A stretch of 64,000 nt of DNA from NCBI RefSeq assembly GCF_003326015.1, contig NZ_CP023860.1, forward strand, positions 310,001-374,000, in the 5' to 3' direction. This document shows, piece after piece, positions 36,081-43,034 of this stretch. The notes under the pieces are model-generated. The model was given only the letters and a program-made list of their open reading frames with translations. It did no database searches and had not been told where the DNA came from. Source of the stretch: Candidatus Thioglobus sp. NP1. GTDB lineage: Bacteria > Pseudomonadota > Gammaproteobacteria > PS1 > Pseudothioglobaceae. Numbering within the stretch: the first letter of the stretch is position 1; the number at the start of each line of letters is the position of its first letter. The position numbers were made by a program, and so were the translations under genes.

Positions 36081-36204
36081 GCATATATATACTGACTTTG
36101 AAGTTATGGGGAGAGGCTCATTGAACTCGGTTAACTATAAATAATCCCTCCCTCACACATCAAACGAAATTTGGACTTTCAACTATTCTAACCTAATAAA
36201 TATG
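36081..36204 (+). repeat. Island promoter repeat, copy H (long form)
   Basis: Upstream block 36081-36144 (GCATATATATACTGACTTTG as in copy A, then GGGGAGAGGCTCATTG), core 36145-36178, -35 TTGGAC (36171-36176), 17-bp spacer, -10-like TAATAA (36194-36199). An ATG at 36202 opens a frame of five codons only; the next gene starts at 36272 on its own. The remaining 67 bp hold a second TATAAT near 36230 with a poor -35. Confidence 0.8.
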
Positions 36205-36271
36205 TTTCTAATGAAGTGATAATAAAATTTGTATAATTGGTAATTTAAAGTATATATCAATTTGGATTCTT

Positions 36272-37300
36272 ATGATTGATCCGCGCCAAGCCAATAAGGC
36301 GGCATACAAGAAGTATTGTGACACATTTCGCAGCAACGCAAGTGGAGGTCTATTCAACGCCTGTAAGGAATTCCATAGTGATAATGCAGCCATTCATGTC
36401 ACTGCACCAATAAATTTTGTCAATGGTTTTTCTGGCTTGTATGAGTCATTATATGAACCTTTGCTATATGCCATGCCTGATCTTTATCGCCGTACTGAAT
36501 TACTTTTTTCCGGCAACGCTAAGGGCGGTGACTGGGTGACGGGCCATGGGCATCTTGTTGGAACCTTTAAGAAAGACTGGATGGGGATTCCCGCAACTGG
36601 ACAAATTGTGTTTATACGATTTGGCGAATTTCACCGTATGGAAGATGGCCGGGCATTAGAATCCTATCTATTTTTTGACATTATTGACCTGATGCGTCAG
36701 ATTGATCGCTGGCCACTGCCTGTTCCAAGCATTGGTGAAGAGTTTTTTATTCCTGGCCCCATTACTTGTGATGGGCTGGTGATGGCACCACAAGATGATG
36801 CTGACAGTAAAAAAAGCGTCAATATGGTCTTTGATATGTTGAAGTGCCTTTACACAAAAGATGAGGCTTGGCGTCCCTACTGGCATGAAAATATGATGTG
36901 GTACGGACCGGCTGGCTATGGAAGTTATATCGGTATTGATGGGTTTGCTCGGTTCCAAATGCCTTACGAAAGTGTTTTTGATCCTCGCCGAAAAGGGGAA
37001 ACTGGTTTAACTGGTGAACCTGGCTCAGATCTAGACAAAGCTGTCAAAGGACATTTCACCAGATTTGCAGAAGGAAATTATGTGGCATCCGGTGGATGGC
37101 CTTCTCATGGAAGTTATTTGACAAAGGACTGGTTGGGAGTGAAGGCTTCGGGACAGTTGTTCGCAGTTCGTGTTGCCGACTGGTGGCGCCGCGATGGTGA
37201 TCTGCTAGTTGAGAATTGGGTGTTTGTCGATCTTATCGATATGTTGTTGCAGCTTGACTATGATGTGTTTGAGGCGGTGGATATCAAGTTGGACTTATAA
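36272..37300 (+). CDS. Tandem SnoaL/NTF2-like domain protein
   Basis: 342 aa, no signal peptide. Two copies of an NTF2-fold, SnoaL-like domain: GDWVTGHGHLVGTFKKDWMG with GIPATGQIVFIRFGEFHRME (first half) and GGWPSHGSYLTKDWLGVKAS with GQLFAVRVADWWRRDGD (second half), each closing with a W/F-F-x-D-(I/L)-I-D-(L/M)-(M/L)-x-Q-(I/L) strand. SnoaL relatives include polyketide cyclases and hydroxylases; the reaction here is unknown. Base composition is richer in G and C than the neighbours, suggesting transfer from another genome. Weak ribosome-binding site. Confidence 0.85.
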   Translation: MIDPRQANKAAYKKYCDTFRSNASGGLFNACKEFHSDNAAIHVTAPINFVNGFSGLYESLYEPLLYAMPDLYRRTELLFSGNAKGGDWVTGHGHLVGTFKKDWMGIPATGQIVFIRFGEFHRMEDGRALESYLFFDIIDLMRQIDRWPLPVPSIGEEFFIPGPITCDGLVMAPQDDADSKKSVNMVFDMLKCLYTKDEAWRPYWHENMMWYGPAGYGSYIGIDGFARFQMPYESVFDPRRKGETGLTGEPGSDLDKAVKGHFTRFAEGNYVASGGWPSHGSYLTKDWLGVKASGQLFAVRVADWWRRDGDLLVENWVFVDLIDMLLQLDYDVFEAVDIKLDL

Positions 37301-37320
37301 TATTGGTGGAGTTATTAATT

Positions 37321-37623
37321 ATGGCAAAGTATGGAGTTATTTTAAAATTAAGTAGTAAAGGAAAATCTATTGAAGAAGCAGATGTGCCTATCATTATTGA
37401 CGCACTTGACCTAAAAGAATTATTCCATACACTTCAAGAAGATATGGAAATTCAAATTGAACTAGAGGATTTTGCAAGTCAGAATTATGGGGAGCTTGAA
37501 TTTGATGCTTGGAAACCCATAAAGATTTTCCAATTTACCTTAACTGAAGATGGTGAAATAGATGAAGGTAATGAGCCATCTGTTGTTTGGGAAACAGGAG
37601 ATGGTGAAGTAAGAATGAATTAA
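37321..37623 (+). CDS. Small acidic cytoplasmic protein of unknown function
   Basis: 100 aa from the ATG at 37321, chosen because GGTGGAG lies 9 nt upstream; an in-frame TTG at 37303 is less likely. No signal, membrane segment or known motif. Strongly acidic. It follows the SnoaL-like gene by 20 bp and precedes the secreted protein gene by 7 bp, so the three may form one transcript. Confidence 0.7.
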   Translation: MAKYGVILKLSSKGKSIEEADVPIIIDALDLKELFHTLQEDMEIQIELEDFASQNYGELEFDAWKPIKIFQFTLTEDGEIDEGNEPSVVWETGDGEVRMN

Positions 37624-37630
37624 TAATTAT

Positions 37631-38089
37631 ATGAAAAAAAAACTACTCCTACTAATCTTCTCTTTATTGCTCTCCTTTAATTCTTATGGTGAGTGGATTC
37701 AAGTACCTACTAATGAAAAAGCTAATACATACATTGATTTTGATAATCTTCAGTTGAGAGCTGACGGGTATGTTTATTGGTGGATGATGGCATCTGATTC
37801 ATCATCAAGTCAAAAGGCTTATATACAAACTGATTGTGAAACTAAAGCTATAAATGTTTTACAACTAGATTCTTATGATGAACCAATGGGTGCTGCAGAT
37901 TTGACTTCAACTAAACCAGATGAGGGGTGGCTATATGTAGCACCAGACAGAGGAATTTATAGATTTATAAGAGTTGTTTGTAAACTGGCTGAAGAAACTC
38001 CTGAAGAAAGGGAAAAGAGTATTACTAATCTTCTAATGGAACTTGAATATAAAACTAAGATTAATACATTAAGTGAAGAGCAAACTTAA
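37631..38089 (+). CDS. Secreted protein, surface-adhesin protein E-like
   Basis: 152 aa with a signal peptide (MKKKLLLLIFSLLLSFNSYG, mature from EWIQV). The mature start WIQVPTNEKANTYIDFDNLQ and GYVYWWMMASDSSSSQKAYI, then two cysteines and RFIRVVCKLA, follow the layout of the small adhesin-E-like periplasmic family (W..v.......yiD.....). The actual function in free-living bacteria is unknown. Last plus-strand gene of the island; convergent with the deiminase-like gene. Confidence 0.75.
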   Translation: MKKKLLLLIFSLLLSFNSYGEWIQVPTNEKANTYIDFDNLQLRADGYVYWWMMASDSSSSQKAYIQTDCETKAINVLQLDSYDEPMGAADLTSTKPDEGWLYVAPDRGIYRFIRVVCKLAEETPEEREKSITNLLMELEYKTKINTLSEEQT

Positions 38090-38127
38090 TATACAAGAAT
38101 TCCCTAAAAAAATCATACTATATAAAG

Positions 38128-39249
38128 TTAAAGACTATTTTTGATTGGATTAGCAGGCTGATCATTTGTATGGCAGTGAACTCCCCCACCAGCCGCCCAA
38201 GAACTTAACATTTCAATTAAATATACGTCACGATTTGGAAAGTAATTTTCAATACGAGATTTAGCTGAGATATCAGTTTCAGTATTCCCAAAGCCAGGCA
38301 CAATTACAAATCCGTTACCAACTAACCAGTTCATGTAATTTGTATCAAATTTTTGATTATTATATTTTACAAAACCCTCAATAGGCTCTCTTATTACATT
38401 AAGCCCTGCCTTCTTAATTACTTTTGCTGCATTATCATAAATCTCAGCATCTTTACTATTTGGTTGACATAAAGAGCGAGATGTACATTGAACTACAACA
38501 ACAGTTCCTACTCCTATAAAGCGGGCGATGCCATCAATATGTCCTTTGGTAAGGTCTCCATCCGGAATACCCTCAATGAAAATAACATTTGTTACACCAA
38601 AGTGCTTCTTCAGGTCACTTTCTGCCTGTTGTTTATTGTAGTTCAAATTGCGACTTGGATCACCTAAGGTGCTCCAACTTGTAATAACTGTATCTAATCC
38701 GTTAAACTCTAAGTTGCCACGTTCATGTACTATGTTTATGTAATCAACAGGCATATCAAGTATCGCTCCAACTTTGTCCGGGACCATGTTGTCCAAACTA
38801 AAAGGAATGTCTGAGCCAAAAGCACCACCCCATGCATTAAAATCCCAATTTTGAATTCTTAACTCATTATCTTCTAAAACAAAAATAGGACCATTATCTC
38901 TCATCCAAGCATTATTGTTAGGCACTGCATGCCATTGGATATTATTATTTTGAGGGTCTGCTCCTATGTTATTTAACGCTTTACGCGCGTCTAGATAAAT
39001 TTTTTCAGAATTATATAAAATGTGTAGTTTTTCATAACGAGAAATAATCGCAGATATCTTTGCAAAGGTTGGTTCATATTCTTTTTCCCAATAACCAGGC
39101 CATTGCATCCAAATTGCTTCTTGAGGTTCCCATTCAGCTGGAACACGTTTTGTTGTATTGTTAACTTCATTTGCGAAAGTATTAACCTCAATCACTGAAA
39201 GTAAAAGTACTATTGAGATAAACCAAATTTTACTTTTTTTGGTTATCAA
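38128..39249 (-). CDS. Secreted agmatine deiminase/peptidylarginine deiminase-family protein
   Basis: 373 aa. Guanidine-modifying (PAD_porph) family: hydrolyses agmatine or arginine side chains to N-carbamoylputrescine or citrulline and ammonia. Seen: RVPAEWEPQEAIWMQWPGYW, AWMRDNGPIFV, VHERGNLEFNG, KGHIDGIARF and the catalytic Cys in AAGGGVHCHTNDQPANP. An N-terminal signal peptide (IWFISIVLLLSVIEVNTFAN) indicates export, unusual for an agmatine deiminase and more like secreted PADs. Last gene of the minus-strand operon, 3 nt after its upstream neighbour. Confidence 0.87.
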   Translation of the reverse strand: MITKKSKIWFISIVLLLSVIEVNTFANEVNNTTKRVPAEWEPQEAIWMQWPGYWEKEYEPTFAKISAIISRYEKLHILYNSEKIYLDARKALNNIGADPQNNNIQWHAVPNNNAWMRDNGPIFVLEDNELRIQNWDFNAWGGAFGSDIPFSLDNMVPDKVGAILDMPVDYINIVHERGNLEFNGLDTVITSWSTLGDPSRNLNYNKQQAESDLKKHFGVTNVIFIEGIPDGDLTKGHIDGIARFIGVGTVVVVQCTSRSLCQPNSKDAEIYDNAAKVIKKAGLNVIREPIEGFVKYNNQKFDTNYMNWLVGNGFVIVPGFGNTETDISAKSRIENYFPNRDVYLIEMLSSWAAGGGVHCHTNDQPANPIKNSL

Positions 39250-39252
39250 TTT

Positions 39253-40092
39253 TCAACCATCTCTTAAGTAGGTGGTATCTTCTTCAATGATGCCATTCTT
39301 TAGGGCCCATTCAATGAACTCCTTGGTATCGATTTTAATAGTGTCAATAATTACTTTTCCATTTTCAATGCTAACCTTCTCAACCTTCTTGCTCTTACCA
39401 AAATGCCCTTTAAGAATATTCCATTCCTGAAAATCCTCGAATTTTGTTTTTAATTTGTTAGGAATAGAGTCAACTATCATTGATAGCAAATCCATACTTA
39501 GCATCCAACAAAAAAACTCATTTCTATCCATATCATCAGGAGAAATTCCTAGCATTATCAGAAATGCTTCATGTAGGTAAATATCTGAATATAACTCTAG
39601 GCAATTTAGGTCAAAGGAAGCATCCCGAATTAGATAATGTCTTTTTTTAAATGCGGTTTTGTCATGATTCACTATATGCCAAGTCCAGAATTTTTGTTTG
39701 TCTTCTGGAAAACTTCGTCTGCAAGAAGCACCATCAATCTCTTTAGTGAATTCAGTCCATTTTTCTGAGCTTTTGTCAGGAAGTAGGTCTTTTTTAATCC
39801 AGTTGGCTTGATCTGATTCTTCTATCTTGAAATTATTTTTTAATGTTAGTTTTCCTTTGACTTCTTTCCATCTATGTTTTACATAAACATCTCGCCATTG
39901 GTCGAATTCCCAATCATTTTTTCCATTTTTAAAGCCGATGCTGAATAAATCGTCACAAAGGGGTATGGTTTTAATAATTTCAGATGTAAATCTTTTTTCA
40001 ATTGCACTAATTAAAAGGAATTGAGTTTCAAAGTCATAAACTGTCTTTCGTTTTAGGTCTTCTCTTTTGGCATGAGGGATAAAGTAACTCAT
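39253..40092 (-). CDS. Hypothetical protein, paralog of the 43035-43880 protein
   Basis: 279 aa, no signal or membrane segment. Not recognised. It shares a layout with the 281-aa protein at 43035-43880: a W-R-(D/E)-(V/I)-Y-(V/I)-x-H-x-W-x-E segment near residue 70, a helix with L-(G/L)-(I/L)-S-P in the middle (MLGISPDD against TLGLSPSV), and a closing (F)(I/L)(E/K)WA-x-(K/E)-N-x-x-I helix. So both belong to one uncharacterised family. It lies between a DUF4389 membrane gene and the deiminase gene, probably in one operon. Confidence 0.72.
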   Translation of the reverse strand: MSYFIPHAKREDLKRKTVYDFETQFLLISAIEKRFTSEIIKTIPLCDDLFSIGFKNGKNDWEFDQWRDVYVKHRWKEVKGKLTLKNNFKIEESDQANWIKKDLLPDKSSEKWTEFTKEIDGASCRRSFPEDKQKFWTWHIVNHDKTAFKKRHYLIRDASFDLNCLELYSDIYLHEAFLIMLGISPDDMDRNEFFCWMLSMDLLSMIVDSIPNKLKTKFEDFQEWNILKGHFGKSKKVEKVSIENGKVIIDTIKIDTKEFIEWALKNGIIEEDTTYLRDG

Positions 40093-40141
40093 TTCATCTC
40101 ACTCTATAAATATTCAGCAGTCTATTATAATGTTTTATTAT

Positions 40142-40714
40142 TTAATCTTTTAAACGAAACGGCGGATACTCATCAGTTGTTAATAGAAGAGCATAGGCGC
40201 TAACTCTAAGTGTCCATCTCAAAAAACCCTCAACAAAGTTAAAGATTTCTTGTGGATATATACCTGTCAATAGGATAGCTAGTAATGCAAAAATTGTTGA
40301 AAATATAACTCCGATAAAAAGAAAGACAAGGACTATGATATGAGGGATAACAAGAATCCATTTAACAAGTGGCATCCATCTTTTTAAATCATTTTTAACT
40401 TCCGGATATGGCACTGTAATCTGAACTGATTGAGCTTGATCTGTAGAAGGGTATTCATCTTGCATGAGAAAAAAATAAGCTGCGATTCTATAGGCAAATT
40501 TAGTGATACCAATATTCCATTCAAACCAAAACTTTGGGTACTTTTCTTGAAAGAGTAACATCATTGCAATAGCAAATGATAAAGCCTCGGCATAAGTTGA
40601 AATTAAGCCCAAAATAAAAACAATTGGGATAACAAGAATGAACCTAAATAAAGCAGTTAATCGATTCGATGATCCCAAGTAATCAATCTTTAATTTAACT
40701 GGATAGTCTGTCAT
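40142..40714 (-). CDS. Membrane protein, DUF4389 family
   Basis: 190 aa, about four membrane helices in two blocks (about 25-60 and 110-150), each followed by a region with R-x-x-A-Y repeats (KFAYRIAAYFFLMQDEYPS and GFLRWTLRVSAYALLLTTDE). The pattern TDEYPPF at the end and PVKLKIDYLGSSNRLTALFR at the start match DUF4389 proteins. Function unknown. Minus-strand operon with the XRE regulator. Confidence 0.82.
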   Translation of the reverse strand: MTDYPVKLKIDYLGSSNRLTALFRFILVIPIVFILGLISTYAEALSFAIAMMLLFQEKYPKFWFEWNIGITKFAYRIAAYFFLMQDEYPSTDQAQSVQITVPYPEVKNDLKRWMPLVKWILVIPHIIVLVFLFIGVIFSTIFALLAILLTGIYPQEIFNFVEGFLRWTLRVSAYALLLTTDEYPPFRLKD

Positions 40715-40741
40715 GCTTATTCCCTATGTTTTAATATTACT

Positions 40742-40897
40742 TTATTTAAAAAACTCTATATAGATGATATAACTTAAAAGTGTTAGCCATATAACCCCCA
40801 CATTATCAGTATTTCTTTTAGAGCTTTGCTCAATTTTATTTAAGTTGTCATTGATACTATCAATATGATCAATTAACTTATGATTTTCATGAGTCAT
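40742..40897 (-). CDS. Very small protein with C-terminal membrane anchor
   Basis: 51 aa from the ATG at 40897 (MTHENHKLIDHIDSINDNLN). A longer reading from 40990 has no ribosome-binding site. An N-terminal amphipathic helix and a hydrophobic end (VIWLTLLSYIIYIEFF). The start overlaps the end of the upstream small gene by 11 bp, and AGAGAGA upstream may serve as ribosome-binding site. Not recognised. Confidence 0.55.
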   Translation of the reverse strand: MTHENHKLIDHIDSINDNLNKIEQSSKRNTDNVGVIWLTLLSYIIYIEFFK

Positions 40898-41078
40898 TTG
40901 TATCTCTCTTAAAGGTTTCATTAAAAATAGCCTCGACTCTTCTATTAAATTCATCTTGTGTGTAGAGCCCAATAAGTAATCCCTGCACATATTCCTTAAA
41001 TCTTTGAGTTTTTTCCTGGTGCTTTATGAGTTCGACTTGAGTATCTTTTATTTTTGGCTCTAGTTCAGATATTTCCAT
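40887..41078 (-). CDS. Small charged protein of unknown function
   Basis: 63 aa. Helical, charged, no signal. Resembles short-C-terminal-domain-like helices (RFKEYVQGLLIGLYTQDEFN) but no firm family. The AGGAGG ribosome-binding site 6 nt upstream is among the best in the window, which supports it as a real gene. 20 bp after the XRE regulator gene. Confidence 0.68.
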   Translation of the reverse strand: MEISELEPKIKDTQVELIKHQEKTQRFKEYVQGLLIGLYTQDEFNRRVEAIFNETFKRDTNDS

Positions 41079-41098
41079 TACTTCCTCCTAATAAATAT

Positions 41099-41317
41099 TT
41101 ATTTATTTACAAAAAAAACTTCCTGTATCTCCATATCAAATGCCAGGGCAATCTTAAATGCAAGATCTAATGATGGAGTGTATTTGTATTTTTCAATGGC
41201 AACGACGGTCTGTCTTGAGATGCCTACAAGTTCTGCTAATTGCTGTTGTGTCATCTCATCATTATTAAATCTGAGTTTCCTGACAGTATTTTCAATATTA
41301 ATCTTTTTCTTAATCAT
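41099..41317 (-). CDS. XRE/Cro-type transcriptional regulator
   Basis: 72 aa, a bare helix-turn-helix domain: RKLRFNNDEMTQQQLAELVG then ISRQTVVAIEKYKYTPSLDL and a hydrophobic end. This compact form (YozG/YgzD-like) usually follows or precedes a small membrane protein gene, as here (2 nt after its stop). Likely binds the inverted repeats upstream of the membrane gene and controls the whole minus-strand operon. Confidence 0.9.
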   Translation of the reverse strand: MIKKKINIENTVRKLRFNNDEMTQQQLAELVGISRQTVVAIEKYKYTPSLDLAFKIALAFDMEIQEVFFVNK

Positions 41318-41319
41318 TA

Positions 41320-41739
41320 CTACTTGTAGAGGTAAACCTTTAAAAAAAGACTAACAATGCTTGCTGTAAATCCCGAAAAAGTAATAGCAATTAGGCCTGC
41401 ATTAATAGTGAGATTAAACCAGCCTAATAAAACAAGAGTTATTACAAGAGTAATACCAAATATTGCGCTACTAACTTGCAAGGCGTAGAGTTCAAAAATT
41501 TTATCCCTTTCATCATCAATATCTTTCTCAAGTTTGCCAGTAACCATTGAAAAGAGCATGTTCATAACTACATTAAGGGCAATAATTAAAATAATGCTGA
41601 TTCCAATGCCCTGAGCAAGCACTTTAGACACAGAATCTATAGTCATTATTGCACTTTCAGTTAAGTGGAGCAACATCCAAATCATCGCGATTAATGCTCC
41701 TATTATTTCTCCCAAGGTATTTCTAATTTTAATATTCAT
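41320..41739 (-). CDS. Four-helix membrane protein paired with the XRE regulator
   Basis: 139 aa, four membrane helices in two hairpins (about 10-30, 40-66, 85-105, 112-136), with an acidic cytoplasmic loop between (GKLEKDIDDERDKIFELYAL). The layout resembles DUF2178-like proteins that occur next to small XRE regulators in many bacteria; the family call is tentative. First gene of the operon running down to 38128. Its promoter region carries the inverted repeats described at 41759-41826. Confidence 0.75.
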   Translation of the reverse strand: MNIKIRNTLGEIIGALIAMIWMLLHLTESAIMTIDSVSKVLAQGIGISIILIIALNVVMNMLFSMVTGKLEKDIDDERDKIFELYALQVSSAIFGITLVITLVLLGWFNLTINAGLIAITFSGFTASIVSLFLKVYLYK

Positions 41740-41758
41740 TATGTATGTTATAAGTTAC

Positions 41759-41826
41759 TTAATGTATATTATAACAGATATAAAGTAAGATATAAATTAC
41801 GTAATGTAAAAAATAATATACATTAA
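41759..41826. promoter_or_regulatory. Candidate operator region of the XRE operon
   Basis: TTAATGTATATTAT (41759-41772) returns as its exact reverse complement ATAATATACATTAA (41813-41826). Between them TTACGTAATGTA (41797-41808) repeats TTACTTAATGTA (41755-41766) with one change. Three related sites in 70 bp directly upstream of the membrane/XRE gene pair suggest autoregulation. AT-richness raises the chance level, but 14 matching bases are well above it. Confidence 0.6.
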
Positions 41827-41961
41827 TTTCAAACCTGTGTACGGGAATAGTTTTTTTTGAGAATTAATAATATTGTATGGGTCTTTTTGAGATATTTACT
41901 TTCAAATAATTAACGGATATAATGCTTTTTTAAAATAATCTTGTCTGCGGAGAAACTTAGA

Positions 41962-42369
41962 ATGAGTAATAGATTTCATTTAGCAGTAGAGGCTGGAGAT
42001 TTATCAATCACTGTTCCTTGGTATCAAGAGGTACTTGGCTGTAAATTAGATATGGCTGAGGATGGCCTATGGCAGGATATTGATTTTTGGGGTAATGAAT
42101 TAACGCTCCATAGCTCAAAACCTAGGCTATCATCAGATAGGATTCGACATGATGTTGACATGGGGAATGTAGTAGTTCCTCACTTTGGGGTGCATTTAGA
42201 GATGGACCAATATAAGCAAGTTCGACAAAATGTTCTTGATCACAATGGATTTCTAGACGATCCATATATTCGATTTGAAGGTACAGATTATCAGCAGGAA
42301 ACTTTCTTTGTTGAAGATCCAAATCTTAATGTTCTAGAAATTAAACATATGGTGAATCCAAGAGACTAA
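41962..42369 (+). CDS. VOC (glyoxalase/dioxygenase fold) family protein
   Basis: 135 aa from the ATG at 41962, preceded by GGAG at 9 nt; a TTG at 41941 would start within that site. Two beta-alpha-beta-beta-beta modules: FHLAVEAGDLSITVPWYQEV and VPHFGVHLEMDQYKQVRQNV. Metal ligand candidates are His in RFHLAVE, His in HFGVHLE and Glu in NVLEIKHM. Close to glyoxalase-like proteins with F-F-V-E-D-P-N-x-N. Substrate unknown. Confidence 0.87.
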   Translation: MSNRFHLAVEAGDLSITVPWYQEVLGCKLDMAEDGLWQDIDFWGNELTLHSSKPRLSSDRIRHDVDMGNVVVPHFGVHLEMDQYKQVRQNVLDHNGFLDDPYIRFEGTDYQQETFFVEDPNLNVLEIKHMVNPRD

Positions 42370-42468
42370 TATCCACATAAGAACTTCACTTGAAGCAAAA
42401 AACTTCTAAATTAATTGTATTATCTAGTTGATAATACGTGAACTAAATTTATTTAAAAAAAGAATTGT

Positions 42469-42657
42469 ATGAAAATTAAAATTGGGAAAATAGCGCTTTT
42501 TCTAGCAACATTAGCGGTCATTTGGCTTTTGCTTGGTATGGTTAATATTGTCCCATTCTTAATAGAGTTGCCCCAGGAAACTAGTATAAGAGCGCATGCC
42601 TCATTGGCAGTCATTTTCTTATTAATAGGTTCTTGGGCTTTTTGGAATGAAGATTAA
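42469..42657 (+). CDS. Small membrane protein (two helices)
   Basis: 62 aa; helices at about 8-28 and 42-58. Not recognised. It is followed by two still smaller membrane-protein genes (21 and 2 bp gaps), so the three likely make one transcript upstream of, and in the other direction from, the proteorhodopsin region. Stop at 42657. Confidence 0.6.
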   Translation: MKIKIGKIALFLATLAVIWLLLGMVNIVPFLIELPQETSIRAHASLAVIFLLIGSWAFWNED

Positions 42658-42678
42658 TTTTTAAAAGAGGGTGTAATT

Positions 42679-42855
42679 ATGATTAAAACGTCAGATATTT
42701 GTATTTTAATTTCTGTTGCAGTTGCATTTGTAACAACTGCTTTTCTTTGGTTTCAAGGTGTTGATACTAAGCAAGAAGCATTGTTTACTTCAACTTGGAT
42801 TCCATCAATTTTAACGTTTGCTATTTATTTTAAAATAATAGCAAGGAAGGACTAA
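42679..42855 (+). CDS. Small membrane protein, 58 aa
   Basis: Reads MIKTSDICILISVAVAFVTT through a second hydrophobic stretch (WIPSILTFAIYFKII) to IARKD and TAA at 42855. AAGAGGGTG upstream is a fair ribosome-binding site. Two helices. No family recognised. Sits between two other tiny membrane proteins in the same direction. Confidence 0.55.
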   Translation: MIKTSDICILISVAVAFVTTAFLWFQGVDTKQEALFTSTWIPSILTFAIYFKIIARKD

Positions 42856-42857
42856 AT

Positions 42858-42968
42858 ATGGAAGATTCATTATTATTCTTTACCGGTTTATTTTGTTTTG
42901 TGCTTGCAATAATTGGAGCTGTATTGACGGTGAAAGAATTTAAAAATATTGAAGCTGAAGATAAATAA
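42858..42968 (+). CDS. Small membrane protein, 36 aa
   Basis: Reads MEDSLLFFTGLFCFVLAIIG then AVLTVKEFKNIEAEDK, stop at 42968. One helix followed by a charged tail. Starts 2 nt after the stop of the 58-aa gene; AAGGAAGG lies 8 nt upstream of the ATG, within that gene. Too short for family assignment; its coupling to the upstream gene supports it being real. Confidence 0.5.
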   Translation: MEDSLLFFTGLFCFVLAIIGAVLTVKEFKNIEAEDK

Positions 42969-43034
42969 TAGCTTATAGTTTCGTAGTTATTTAAAAAGCA
43001 TTAGTAACGTATCTTGTTTGAATGGTGAAGTAAC

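Noticed and set aside
29062-36178. CRISPR array
   Set aside because: The repeats are 0.4-3.1 kb apart, differ among themselves and enclose genes; there are no regular short spacers and no cas genes.
29062-36178. Integron attC array
   Set aside because: No integrase gene, no clear 7-bp core sites (RYYYAAC and GTTRRRY) at cassette ends, and the repeats are placed at gene starts with promoters, whereas attC sites lie after genes.
36202-36219. Short ORF after repeat copy H
   Set aside because: ATG opens only five codons before a stop; treated as a decayed start.
40742-40990. 82-aa version of the small membrane-anchored protein
   Set aside because: The extended N-terminus overlaps the upstream gene completely in another frame and has no ribosome-binding site; the 51-aa form is preferred.
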